NCBI GenBank assembly: GCA_009733575.1
Contig: ML769517.1
Span: 62,001-126,000 of the forward strand
Reading direction: 5' to 3'
DNA: 64,000 nucleotides
Source: Gymnopus androsaceus JB14
Taxonomy: Eukaryota > Basidiomycota > Agaricomycetes > Agaricales > Omphalotaceae
Position numbers and translations under genes: made by a program. This document shows positions 1-11,200 of this stretch, piece by piece. Position 1 is the stretch's first letter. Every line of letters begins with the position of its first letter. The notes below the pieces were generated by a model. It saw nothing but the letters and a program-made list of their open reading frames with translations, did not search any database and was not told the DNA's origin.

Positions 1-136
1 CCTGGCCCTATGGATTCCAGACTAGGCCCCTGGATTCCAGAGCCCTGGATTTCCTGTGGATTTCAATCATATTAGATACTGGATTGTCGGGCTTTGGACT
101 ATCTAACTAGTTATATATTCAGGCAGACTGGAATGG

Positions 137-688
137 GTGCAGTGGCTGCTGAAGCTGCTGCCAAACAAAATTCCATTGTCGCAGGCAGAACCACTCAATG
201 TTGGATGGTGGGGCGATGCGAGTTCCTCCTTTGGGATCGGAATTGTAATCAGGAGCTTTTGGGCTGTATGGCAGTGGGCCCCAGGTTTCCATGTTGGCCC
301 AAATCTCAGGTACAACATTGGATGGGCAGAAGCAGTAGCAGTCAAGTTAGGTCTGCATTGCATGCTCTATCTCAGAATCCCAAGCTCTTCTGCGCCATGG
401 ACAACCTACCTCCTTTGCTTGGACAACACGGGAGTCATAGGCAGTATCAAGAAGGGATGCTCATGCAGCCACAAAGGAAATTGCATTCTCAAGGAAACTT
501 ACAGTCTCCTTGCTTCAAACTCAATCCTTATCCACCTGGAATATGTCATGTCAAAATCAAACATATCCGATGCACTCTCCCGAGGTGATATACCCAGTTT
601 CCTGTCAAGTTTTCCCCAAGCATCCCACCAACTTTCTATCCCACTCCCCAAACATCTCCTTGGGAAACTCATGCCGTTCTCACTGTGA
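137..688 (+). pseudogene. DIRS-like retrotransposon, RNase H region
   Basis: The translation has the spacing of a retroelement RNase H: an Asp in GDAS near residue 27, a Glu in WAEAVAV, an Asp in CLDNTGV and a last Asp in SDALSRG. That final motif is typical of the RNase H end of DIRS and Ngaro polyproteins. A tyrosine recombinase follows about 160 bp downstream on the same strand, the order expected for DIRS-like elements. No reverse transcriptase is visible because the window begins here, so this is the 3' part of an element or a truncated copy. The first 100 bases repeat a short 'tggattccag'-like word. The family call is an inference from motifs. Confidence 0.6.
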
Positions 689-848
689 GGCCCGCCTCAG
701 CTGCCATGTGCCTTATGCCACCCCCTACTCCAGGTGCCGATAGAGTGGTAGAGGTAATTGCTAACCTCAAACCACTACCCTCACCACTCCACCCACCCTG
801 TCCAGCTTCAGAGTGCATGTTTAAATGGCATGGTGTTAACAGCCCTCC

Positions 849-1900
849 TTGCCCCATCACCACAGGCCCCCCGTGCTCAACGTACCAGTCCTCCAATACA
901 TCCTGAGGAGAGCCACAGAGGAGTCTCTAGAGGACAATACTAGTGTGGGATCTGCACTGCGAAAGTTCCACTTATTCTGCAATATCTTTTCCGTGTGCGA
1001 AGTTGACTGTTTACCCACCTTGCCAGCACTCCTTCTCTCCTTTGCCTTATGGGCAGGCACAGATCCCAACCTGAAGGATCCAAACTTCCCAAATCATCTG
1101 CTGTTTGAAACTGTAGCAGTAGAGACAGTCAACAAATACTTATCAGGGATCTGTGCTTGGCATATTGCACAAGGATGGCCGGCACCACTCTCCGCGGAAC
1201 AACATGACCACATTTGTTTCTCACTGAGAGGCCTAACCAAGTTACAGGGCTCTTGACACTCAAAACCACCCCAGCCACCAATTACTATTGCAATGATGCA
1301 GGCTCTTTGTTGGTCCCTAGATCTCTTCAATGCCTTTGATGCTTGTGTCTGGGCAGCTTGCTGCTGTGCCTTCTGGGGACTCATGCGCTTCGGCGAGGTG
1401 ACAGTGCGTTCACGTGCAGATTTCTCACCTAACACTCACCTAACCTGGGGTAATGCACACCTGCTTACAGATGAGAAAGGTTCACCATATATTCACCTTG
1501 ACCTCCCTCATGCCAAGGCAGCAGACCCAGGCAAAGGTCAATCAGTCTATATCTCTACAGGTGGAGACCTTTGCGCTCAGGCTGCATTGGCCAACCTTGC
1601 AAAGGTGGTACCTGGGAAGCGGGACAACCCATTGTTCTCTTGGCGGGACAACCATGGTTCAATTCACCCACTAACTTGGTCTTCAGCATTGGCCCGTATC
1701 AACAGCATCCTGTCTTCACTGGGTTGGGGTAATGCATTTGGCCATTCCTTTCGCATTGGATGTGCTTCCTACTTGCTCAGCCAAGGTGTTAGTCTGGAAA
1801 TCGTTTGCATTGCTGGCAGGTGGTGCTCCCTTGCTTACGAGGTTTAGATTCGCTCATTCGAAAATATCATATCAAAACATTTTGCCAACGTCCCTCGTTA
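849..1900 (+). pseudogene. DIRS-like tyrosine recombinase, broken
   Basis: Two consecutive segments encode a tyrosine recombinase. The N-terminal helical core-binding part runs to a TGA at 1254-1256. The catalytic part (1293-1847) shows the first Arg in LMRFGEVT, the His-x-x-Arg box in GHSFRIG, and GRW near the end. The frame then meets TAG at 1845-1847, just where related proteins have the nucleophilic Tyr before an I-R pair; the peptide after it (IRSFE) reads on as expected. Both stops make it inactive as given. It belongs with the RNase H segment upstream. Confidence 0.65.
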
Positions 1901-1980
1901 ACCATGTCACCACTTTTGTCTCTGGGTTGGGCTGGCTCCGTGTTTTTGTTTGCGGGTTGCTGCAAGCGGCTTGGTTGATG

Positions 1981-2558
1981 GGCTTGCCTCCAAATCACTC
2001 CGCATTTCTGCACCCACATGCAATAGCCCAACCCTCACGCTCATCTCTACATACTGAACACAGCAGCGAGACAATGCTGGAATGTGTCAGATGCCATGAG
2101 ACAAGCGAATGGCATCAACGTCCAGTGGAGCAGCAGCGAAAGTGCGTGACTTGCATCTTTGCTTCCGCACCCACCATCTCGCTGCAAGTGCTCGCTTGTC
2201 GAGCTTTCTCTATCTTTTGTGTCCCAACCCTCCTACGTCCCTTCTCCAAGCAACACCACATACATGATCTCAATTTGTTTAGAAATTCATATTTTACTCT
2301 GCCATCTCACGTATTTTACTCCACATACACAATGCACTTGTAATCAACCTAGATTCCTTGATAACTACTCTACTTTGCCATATATTCCTTACCTATTCTT
2401 ATAAATATACATGCTGTTTTAGTTTTGTATGTCAGAAGTGAGCTAGCCGTTTGATTTGGGCTTGCCTCCGAATCACTCCGCGTTTCTGCACTCACGTGCA
2501 ATAGCCCAACCCTCACGCTCATCTCTACATACTGAACACAGCAGCGAGACGACGCTGG
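1981..2558 (+). repeat. 100-bp direct repeat pair behind the recombinase
   Basis: About 100 bp beginning ggcttgcctcc occur at 1981-2080 and again at 2459-2558 with few mismatches (478-bp period). The second copy abuts a copia gag fragment on the other strand. They may be terminal or internal repeats of the DIRS-like element, which has split direct repeats, but the other element end lies outside the window. The 378 bp between them are AT-rich with no recognisable coding. Confidence 0.6.
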
Positions 2559-2559
2559 A

Positions 2560-2718
2560 TTGTATCGAGGTATCTGGCTGAGGGATTTAGCTTCGGGGCT
2601 AGGATCGACGTATTCCCATGTTCCCTTGACTTTTAAATAGGCTTCCATCTCTGGAGCCCATGCGGCGTAGTTGTCAGCTGAGAGCTTCTCAAAATTTGGG
2701 GTAGATTCAGTGGTCATG
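2560..2718 (-). pseudogene. Ty1/copia gag N-terminal fragment
   Basis: Reading leftwards from an ATG at 2718, about 50 codons match the start of copia gag (UBN2-like): N-F-x-K-L-x-x-x-N-Y-x-x-W-x-x-x-M, then a segment ending WEYVDP. The match stops at the 100-bp repeat, so the gag was cut by the neighbouring element. No zinc knuckle, integrase or reverse transcriptase remains. A 12-nt unit (attggcaagata) is repeated just upstream at 2731-2760. Confidence 0.6.
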
Positions 2719-2874
2719 ATAACGATAATGATTGGCAAGATAATTGGCAAGATGATTGGCCCTTTGGAGGCGTGAGCAAAGACGTCAACCGAGATTTGGG
2801 CAGGTAAGGTGTCAGATGGTGAGTCTGAACGGCCTTGGCACGGGGCTCAAGAACCTGTTGCGAGAAGCGACGCT

Positions 2875-2992
2875 GAGGAACGGAAGTGGAAGGTCAATGC
2901 TGAATTATATTGACAATAAAGTAATTAACTACTCACCTGAGGAACGGAAGTGGAAGGTCAATGCTGAAGAGCATTGACCGTCGTTCCTCAGG
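2875..2992. repeat. Direct repeat plus perfect hairpin
   Basis: A 29-nt word starting gaggaacggaag occurs at 2875-2903 and 2939-2967. The second copy is the left arm of a hairpin: 11-nt outer arms 2936-2946 and 2982-2992, and 10-nt inner arms 2956-2965 and 2970-2979 around a GAAG loop. It could be a foldback remnant or a repair scar. Confidence 0.7.
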
Positions 2993-3289
2993 ACAAGATT
3001 CTATGGTTATGTAATAATCTAATCTAAGGTCCGTAGAGTTCGTTTGCCTAAGTTCGTATATTCCAACAGATATGTAGGTATCGAATCTTCCCGCTTCTAC
3101 TCTTTCCGACTCACGAATACAATTTGCGTAACCAATTTTAGCCAGGGAATGCACAACTTGACAAGTACATACTATTCTAAACGCGGTTAAGAATCTTGCT
3201 ACCCTGATTCAAATAGGTTGTTATAAAACAAAGCGGCATCTCAAGAGGACAGTTCACGCCCTCTTTCGTTCTCAACACAGAATCCTACT

Positions 3290-3674
3290 ATGAAGTTCTT
3301 TCTTTCGAGCATTCTGCTGGCCCTTGCTGCCACCGCATGTAGCTTCACGTACGCGCCTTGATAGTTTTAACCTTGGATGCTTCACTGAAATTCTTTTTAC
3401 TATATAGTACGACCGAAATGGTTGGCTCTGTGACCATAGTATGCTCCGACGCTACATGCACCGAGGAGCTCGTAGCGTATGTTCGCCATTTCTTTAGACA
3501 TGATATTTAGCTCAAGAAAATTTCTTTCTCTACAGGAGAATCACTTCTATCACTCCTACTGGTGTTCCCACCGACACGAGCCAGGAAATACCGTACGTCT
3601 CTCGTTTCTCTCTTGAGCTTCTCGCAATATTTCTTTCTTTCTTTCACTCCAGAACAATCACTCCTACTCCTTAA
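3290..3674 (+). CDS. Small secreted protein, four exons
   Basis: Spliced model join(3290..3348,3408..3476,3536..3592,3653..3674), 68 residues. All three introns are 59-60 nt, GT-AG and all in phase 2. The product begins MKFF, has a hydrophobic core of about 12 residues (SSILLALAATA), then a short Thr-rich mature chain with two Cys (IVCSDATC) and an end rich in TPTP. It has the shape of a fungal small secreted protein; no family is recognised. A TATA-like ttataaaa lies near 3221, about 70 bp before the ATG. The regular phase and intron size, and a stop directly after the last acceptor, support a real gene. A somewhat similar product is encoded at 40345-40584. Confidence 0.6.
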
Positions 3675-4058
3675 CGTTATTGACTCAGTCAGGTCGGCAC
3701 GTGCTATACTACTGGCTCAATTCGAGTGTATGGAACTGATATCTACGGGCTTCTTATTCGATCCACAATGACGGTGCTCAGACGGTGTTCAGATGATCTT
3801 GGATCAGGCTCCCTGTATGGGCAGTACCTGTGGTTGTTGTAGTAGGTCCAATTGGATATCCGTTCTCGACGACACCGTATTCCCGACAATAAATAAATCA
3901 GTTCCATGTTATGGTGATCCTGACTAGCTTAAGATTCTTAAAGTTCATCTGTAGTAAGAGTAGACCCACCGTGTCCCTGGCCCTGTTTACAAACACAGAT
4001 AAGAGGACATTGACTTAACTGATATATGGCCAGTTTGACAGAAATTTTCTTCCTTCTA
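3675..4058. other. Intergenic, no gene seen
   Basis: 3' flank of the small secreted protein gene up to the edge of the F-box inverted duplication. No coding, repeat or RNA signal recognised. Confidence 0.5.
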
Positions 4059-4232
4059 GCGTATCGGGACAAGAATGAAGATCGCCATCTTTACTGCGCA
4101 TAGTCCAACCAAACGAGCCTTTGGGTTCCAAAGGCCTGATTAGTTGAGCACCTGCATCAATTTCCGAACAAGGGTTCAACTGCAAAAACCCCAAATCGAT
4201 AGTGAGAGTGCTCTAGAGAACCTTCCGAGTTC

Positions 4233-5490
4233 TCAAGTAGCTCTGTGACATCCAACTTTGGAAAGAACCTGCTCATGCGATCTGTCCATTGAAGGAAGAA
4301 TGAGTAGGAACCATAGGTGTGTGGCGAGAGGGCTGGGACTAGAGAGAGCCAGCGGAGATGAGGGAGAGAATTGGATGTGCGTAGCAGGAGTGTCTAATAG
4401 TGCAAGAATATAAGCTCCATGATTTACGAGATGTACAAGTACAAGTCGACATACCAGAGTATCCATCGGCGAGTAGTAACCATAACTGTAATCGATTGAA
4501 ACCGATAACTCCCTTAACCCAACACACTCCCCAAATATATGGGCATTATGTTCTGAAAAAGCCCATTGTCCATTTGCGCTTGCCACAAGAGAGGTGTTCA
4601 GTATCTTCAACGAGGTTGCATGCCGGCGGAGAACGCGTTCATGGAATCGATGAGCCAACGAATCATCTACAGGCCCGTACAGACGTAGATATTCTATACC
4701 AGAGTAGGAGACGAGATAATCAACCAACTCTCCGGTAACTGGGGCGTAAAGATGTTTCAGTCTGATTTCGTGATGACCCAGAACATCCCATAGGCCTTTG
4801 CTAATCATGGTGAATGCAATGGACACGAAGGCTTTTCCTGACCCTGGTAAAGGGAATTCCAAAGTCGTTAGGTGTTTCAGATGAATAATAGATCCGGGAC
4901 TGATTTGGACATTCCATACGTAGGCACGAATGGAGAGTCTCTTTAGTCGAAGCGGTTGGCCAACTGGGACTCCCTGTAGAAGATTCTCCAGAAACAGGGT
5001 CTCACCGCGTTCTAGCAGGTTACGGCCAACAAAGTCAAGAGACAGATCTTCGAGCTCTGGGTTATTTCTCATGACTAGGATGAGCGTGTCAATGATACGA
5101 GCCCAGGAAGTTTGGTGTACCCACTATGCTTGACTAGCTGAATGCTAGAGATTTCAGACTACGAAGATGTCCAAGTCCAAAGCGGGTATTGTTGAACAGA
5201 TGCATAGGATTGGATGCATCGAATGTAAATGTATCCAACGAAGGAAGGGAAGCAATAATCTTAAGGATGGAGGTGAAGTCGAGGCACGCAGTTCCACTGG
5301 GAAATGACCATCCGTATGAACGAATGAAAGAGTCCGGGACTATCCACCTACGATGTTTATTAAAGATGAGCGGTTCACGAAAGTCTTCGAAGCTCACTGA
5401 ACAGAAACGACATTAACGAGCAATGCTACAGCATCCTTCAAGTCCTTCAGTGGCCCTTTGTACCAATGCATGAATAGAGTTTTGAGATTA
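4233..5490 (-). pseudogene. F-box/LRR protein, C-terminal half, minus copy
   Basis: Coding runs leftwards from about 5490. One segment (5397-5134) includes RWIVPDSF and LPSLDTFTFD; a stop and shift at about 5133 break it; a 279-residue stretch (5072-4233) then has leucine-rich repeat spacing such as LEDLSL, IRLKHLYAP and IEYLRLY. Such repeats follow an F-box in a large, fast-evolving Agaricomycete family whose members act as substrate adaptors of SCF ubiquitin ligases. The F-box half that should precede it is now at 7617-7972, separated by the inverted copy, so this part has no start of its own. Compared with the plus copy it differs by a few residues (H/D, K/R, A/K). Confidence 0.65.
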
Positions 5491-5795
5491 AAAAGAGGAG
5501 AGATCCCATGGCTCTGATAGTCAGATCAGGATGAAGAATGAAAAGAAGGACCGAAATCCAAACAGGGAGCTAAATTCCCACACGAAATCTAATCTCACGC
5601 GCATTTGGCGCTTAAATAGACGCTTTCTTTTCTATTTCTTCTCTCTCTACTTGTCAATGTCATTTGTCGATGTGTATGCTGGGATTATTCTGAATTCATT
5701 GTTCAAAAGCGCGTTTGACTTGCACTGCCCCCGCCCTACGCTGTGGAATAAATACACCCTGCACAAACCTTGTAGTACAAGATCTCCCACTGGGC

Positions 5796-7371
5796 ATGTT
5801 GCTCCTGGACTTTCCCAACGAGCTCCTCCACAGAATCATACTCCTTGTTGAGTCGGTCAGTGAAATATGTGCTTTCTAATGATGATTCTGACTTCGAGTG
5901 CAGCAGCAAGACTTGCAAGCATTAGGCTCTGCTTTTATGCAATTGGGTCCCATCATTGACCCATTGATCTATGCCAATATCTCAATTCGACTGTACAACG
6001 ACGGCATCCGATCCATGCATAATGAAAATGGAGCTACGCCCAACAAACTACAGCTACGGCACGCTCGAAGCCTGAAGATAACGACGGACCAGCCGTACTA
6101 CCCCCGGCCTGGTAGTAAAAAGTTCGGTCCAATAAACCAAAAGAAAAGTTCTAATCTCAAAACTCTATTGATACATTGGTACAAAGGGCCATTGAAGGAC
6201 TTGAAGAATGTTGTGGCATTGCTCGTTAATGTCATTTCTGTGCAGTAAGCTTCGAAGCTTTCGTGAACCGCTCATCTTATTAATATATATTATAGGTGGA
6301 TAGTCCCGGACTGTTCCTTCATTCGCTCATATGGATGGTCATTTCCTAGTGGAACTGCATGCCTCGACTTCACCTCCATCCTTAAGATTGTCGCTTCCCT
6401 TCCTTCGCTGGATACATTCTCATTCAATGTTTTCAATCCTATGCATCTGTTCAACAATACCCGCTTTGGACTTGGACATCTTCGTAGTCTGAAATCTCTA
6501 GCATTCACTAGTCAAATAGTGGGTACCCCAAACTTCCGGGCTCGTATCATTGGCCCGCTCATCCTAGTCATGAGAAACAACCCAGAGCTCGAAGATCTGT
6601 CTCTTGACTTTGTTGGCCGTAACCTGCTAGAACGCGGTGAGACCCTGTTTCTGGAGAATCTTCTACAGGGAGTCCCAGTTGGCCAACCGCTTCGACTAAA
6701 GAGACTCTCCTATTCGTGCCTACGTATGGAATGTCCAAATCAGTCCCGGATCTATTATTCATCTGAAACACCTAACGACTTTGGAATTCCCTTTACCAGG
6801 GTCAGGAAAAGCCTTCGTGTCCATTGCATTCACCATGATTAGCAAAGGCCTATGGGATGTTCTGGGTCATCACGAAATCAGACTGAAACATCTTTACGCC
6901 CCAGTTACCGGAGAGTTGGTTGATTATCTCGTCTCCTACTCTGGTATAGAATATCTACGTCTGTATGGACCTGTAGATGATTCTCTGGCTGATCGATTCC
7001 ATGAACGTGTTCTCCGCCGGCATGCAACTTCATTGAGAATACTGAACACTTCTCTTGTAGCAAGTAAAAATGGGCAATGGGCTTTTTCAGAACATAATGC
7101 CCATATATTTGGGGAGTGTGTTGGGTTAAGGGAGTTATCGGTTTCAATCGATTACAGTTATGGTTACTACTCGCCGATGGATACTCTGGTATGTCGACTT
7201 GTACTTGTACATCTCGTAAATCATGGAGCTTATATTCTTGCACTATTAGACACTCCTGCTACGCACATCCAATTCTCTCCCTCATCTCCGCTGGCTCTCT
7301 CTAGTCCCAGCCCTCTCGCCACACACCTATGGTTCCTACTCATTCTTCCTTCAATGGACAGATCGCATTAG
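5796..7371 (+). pseudogene. F-box/LRR protein, contiguous plus copy, frameshifted
   Basis: From ATG 5796 the frame gives an F-box start (LDFPNELLHRII), then a stop at the end of that frame; the homologous peptide continues in another frame through an acidic stretch and CSSKTC to a TAG. The next segment (5898-6248) contains the conserved IDPLIYANISIRLYNDG. The LRR half follows from about 6441 with a further frame change near 6712, where one extra T is present relative to the minus copy, and ends at 7371. As given it cannot make a full protein. It is colinear A then B, so it is the complete duplicate that was inserted. Confidence 0.65.
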
Positions 7372-7616
7372 CAGGTTCTTTCCAAAGTTGGATGTTACAG
7401 AGCTACTTGAGAACTCGGAAGGTTCTCTGAGCACTCTCACCCATTGATTTGGGGTTTTTGCAGTTGAACCCTTGTTCGGAAATTGACGCAGGTGCTCAAC
7501 TAATCAGGCCTTTGGAACCTAAAGGGCTCGTTTGGTTGGACTATGCACATAAATGATACGAGCGATCTTCATTCTTGTCCCGATACGCTAGAACTGTATT
7601 CTCACTCTCTTCTCTT

Positions 7617-7972
7617 CTTCTTTTCTTTTGGTTTATTGGACCGAACTTTTTACTACCAGGCCGGGGGTAGTACGGCTGGTCCGTCGTTATCTTCAGGCTT
7701 CGAGCGTGCCGTAGCTGTAGTTTGTTGGGCGTAGCTCCATTTTCATTATGCATGGATCGGATGCCGTCGTTGTACAGTCGAATTGAGATATTGGCATAGA
7801 TCAATGGGTCAATGATGGGACCCAATTGCATAAAAGCAGAGCCTAATGCTTGCAAGTCTTGCTGCTGCACTCGAAGTCAGAATCATCATTAGAAAGCACA
7901 TATTTCACTGACCGACTCAACAAGGAGTATGATTCTGTGGAGGAGCTCGTTGGGAAAGTCCAGGAGCAACAT
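7617..7972 (-). pseudogene. F-box half of the interrupted minus copy
   Basis: Inverted copy of 5796-6146, with the ATG at 7972-7970 followed by the same LDFPNELLHRII F-box. It carries the same early stop as the plus copy. Its continuation (LRR half) lies 2.1 kb away at 5490-4233 because the inverted copy sits between. Confidence 0.65.
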
Positions 7973-8259
7973 GCCCAGTGGGAGATCTTGTACTACAAGG
8001 TTTGTGCAGGGTGTATTTATTCCACAGCGTAGGGCGGGGGGCAGTGCAAGTCAAACGCGCTTTTGAACAATGAATTCAGAATAATCCCAGCATACACATC
8101 GACAAATGACATTGACAAGTAGAGAGAGAAGAAATAGAAAAGAAAGCGTCTATTTAAGCGCCAAATGCGCGTGAGATTAGATTTCGTGTGGGAATTTAGC
8201 TCCCTGTTTGGATTTCGGTCCTTCTTTTCATTCTTCATCCTGATCTGACTATCAGAGCC
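7973..8259. promoter_or_regulatory. Shared upstream region of F-box copy and SQS1
   Basis: The 287 bp between the divergent ATGs of the F-box copy (7972, minus) and SQS1 (8260, plus) must carry both promoters. A second copy of the whole region lies at 5508-5795, where no SQS1 follows. Confidence 0.5.
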
Positions 8260-11200
8260 ATGGCACGAGGAAAACACAACAAGAACAACGACAACTCCAG
8301 AGGGGGTCCATCACGTGGTGGGACGCCCGGAGGATCTGGTAGTACTAACAATGGTCGAGGCTTCCGAGGTAGAGGTAGAGGCAGGGGCGGAGGTCGAGGT
8401 CGAGGAGGCTACATTCCATCCAATGATACAGATTTTGTCTTGCAAGTCTGGGAAAACAGTATGGTCACCGAATTTATGTTATCGATGGCTGTTCTTATGC
8501 CAACTTCATAGACAACTCTGATTCTCAGCGTTATTCTTATTCATCTCCTCGAGGTCGAGGGGGAGGGATAGGTTCTACTCCTGAAAAATACGGTCCTACA
8601 AGAGGCTACGATTCTCCTAGAGGAAGCCGAGGTCGGGGTCGGGGTCGGGGAGGCTTCGATAGCCCAAGAGGCAGTGAATACAGACCAAAAAATCCTAACG
8701 CACCGCTGTCCATGCTTCTAAGGCCACTTCTGCGGCCAGTCATTTTTGTTCCGGCTACCCAGCATAGATTTCTCTTCCAGGCCGAAGAGGAACTAATCCA
8801 GCCAATCGTAGAGGAAGCCGGTATGTATATCTTATTATTTTGTGACGATTTACACTGTTTAATCCATGGTACGAACAGGAGAAGCAGAGCAGAGTCATCT
8901 CCCCACTGCAGATCGAGTCGCGCGGCTGTTCAGTGGAAATTTCAAGCCTCCGCCGGAACCCGACGTCGATGTCGATAATTCAAACGAAGAACTGGAAGAA
9001 ATCGATTTTGCTGATATAGGGAGATTCCAAGAAGCTGTGAACATCATTGCTTCTACGGAGAAAGGGCGGGAACGACATGTCGTGGAACAAGTGGTGGAAG
9101 AGACCTTTACTGGGAAATTCAAACCAACGGTTTTAGAACAAGCTAGGCCTGACGAGCCGCTGGAGAAGGAAGGTATCGAAACGATTTCTGAATTGACCCT
9201 CGTTCAGCCGGTCGGAATTTCCGTGGATGCGGTCATGGCCGGGCCTGATGCTTCTATCGAATCAACAAGCCAGGCTACGCTCGTCGCGGTTACCACTGCC
9301 CAAGACGATTCCTCGACTGTCAGCGTTGGTGATATCACTAAAGCTTCTTCGACTGCGACTATTGAAGTACAAGAAACCGCTGTTTCTGCAGCCCAGGACA
9401 ATACTGGATTATTCTTCATCGATGTAGATCCATCCAACTCTCCCCACGAATCCGCAAACGTAGTAGCTCCCATCGCCGATCGTATGGCAGGCCCAGAGCT
9501 AGGTTCAACTCAGACTCCTGATGATGGTGACGACATCGTCGTCTATGTCGCTCCTCATCCTCGTCCAGGTAGAACGGCTACTCCGGCAGAAAGCGTAGCA
9601 ACTGTGGAACCAGTAGAAATCAGAACAACCTCAGTCTTGACGGGGTTACCCATCGGAATGGTTCCCGTTCCCGTCCCAGTTGCTGGCACCGCGCCGACCG
9701 TCGAGTCCATATCCTTTTCCTCTTTCAGCTCTACTTCTGGAGCTCGTGAGGGCACCAGCACCAACGAAATCGATGTGATGGCCATGGACGTTGTTGTTGA
9801 AGAAACATCGATGACACCTCAACGCTCGAATAAACCACCTGTGTTCACAACTCGCAGACAAACCCCCGCCAAACTCAAATCCCGTCAACGAGGTCAATGG
9901 GCGGTAAAACAGCGCCAACGTAAAGGAACCTCATCGTTCGCTTCTAGAGGCGCGAATGTCTCTGAAGCTCAATTGACTAGTTGGAAACGTGATCCTAGAC
10001 GAGATGAGCAGAGACGGGGAGATTCAGATGTTGATTGGGGTGACGAAAACGACGACGACGACGATGATGAATGGGAAGACGAGAAGGAAGAAGCAGAAGA
10101 GGAGGTGCAAGTACTCAGTGTTGGAGGGAGTCTCAACGTTGTGAAGAGTGCTCGCTCTGGGTCTGGCGCTGAAGGCATGGATGTCGATCCCGAGTTACAA
10201 ATCGACATGGAAGCGATGAGACGATTTGCGGAAGGAATGGGTCCTAGTGGGAGTAGACATCTTACTGCAGATGATCTAGCGGACGAGCAAAGGATGCGCG
10301 AAGAGGATGAAGATTTGGATGCGGATGGTACTAGTGAAGAGGGCTCAGAAGAGGAGAGTGACGACGACGAAGACGAAGAGCTGGAGCAGATTATGGATTT
10401 CGAGGAACGAATGCTAATTGCGGAGCCCGGAGACGAATCCGAAGACGACGAAGATGATGATGAGGAAGAGGATCATCAAAGCCCCAATTCTAGTTTCCAG
10501 GCGCGACTTGAACGTCTCCGGAAAGGGATCCCAGAACGGCAGTCAAAGTAAAAGCAAAGATAAAGGAAAGGGAAAAGGAAAAGCGAAGGCTGACAGTGAA
10601 GATGATGATTCTGATGATGATCACTGGGGTCGGAATCGTACATGGGCAGAGGAAGATGATGACTATATCGCTCATATTCATGTAAGTTGTTCAATTTCTG
10701 GTTTATTTTCTAGTTTGATTTTTTTGGTACTTGAACTGATGCTATTTTTTAAGGATATTCTTGACGAGAATGAAGATATACTCAACGGCCGGGATAAGAA
10801 AGCCAAGAAGAAACTTTTCCAAGCCGTATACAACGGCGACTTTGAGGATGTAGACATGTGGAAGCCTGCACGTATGTCCTTCTCGACCTTTTTTTCTTTT
10901 CACCGTCACTGAACGCAACCACTCCCAGGAAAAGCAAAAGACAAATCTAAAGACCTTCCTCCGGACCTAGCCGACCTCTGGCAGAAGGACCGAGCCAAGA
11001 AAGCAGCCTACAAACAAGAACGTGAGCTCGCCCGATCCTCAGTCGCCGCCGATCCCCTGCTCTCCAACAAGGGCGGCAAAAAAGGCCGAAAAGCCACCCG
11101 CGCAGCTGCCAAACTCGATCCAACCATCACCGTCCTCCCAAACCGAGTCATCGACATGACTACCCTCGTACAACAAATCAGACGGTTCATTGACGATATC

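Larger units (their letters stand above)
4059..8265. repeat. F-box gene interrupted by its own inverted copy
   Basis: Block B (LRR half) occurs at 6150-7591 on the plus strand and at 4059-5490 inverted. Block A (promoter plus F-box half) occurs at 5508-6146 on the plus strand and at 7617-8265 inverted. The order is B'(-), A(+), B(+), A'(-). The simplest reading is one minus-strand gene (A' then B') split at the A/B junction by an inverted second copy (A-B). The arms differ by scattered substitutions and small indels. The left limit of block A is the ccatgg that forms the SQS1 start codon at the right-hand copy. Confidence 0.8.

Noticed and set aside
1732..2343. 203-codon frame overlapping the recombinase end
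   Set aside because: Out of frame with the recombinase and runs through the 100-bp repeat; a shadow frame.
3675..4058. Extension of the secreted protein gene downstream of 3674
   Set aside because: The frame stops right after the fourth exon starts to repeat TPTP, and no further splice sites continue it.
9646..10208. Long minus-strand frames opposite SQS1
   Set aside because: Mirror of the biased acidic and Ser-rich codons on the plus strand.
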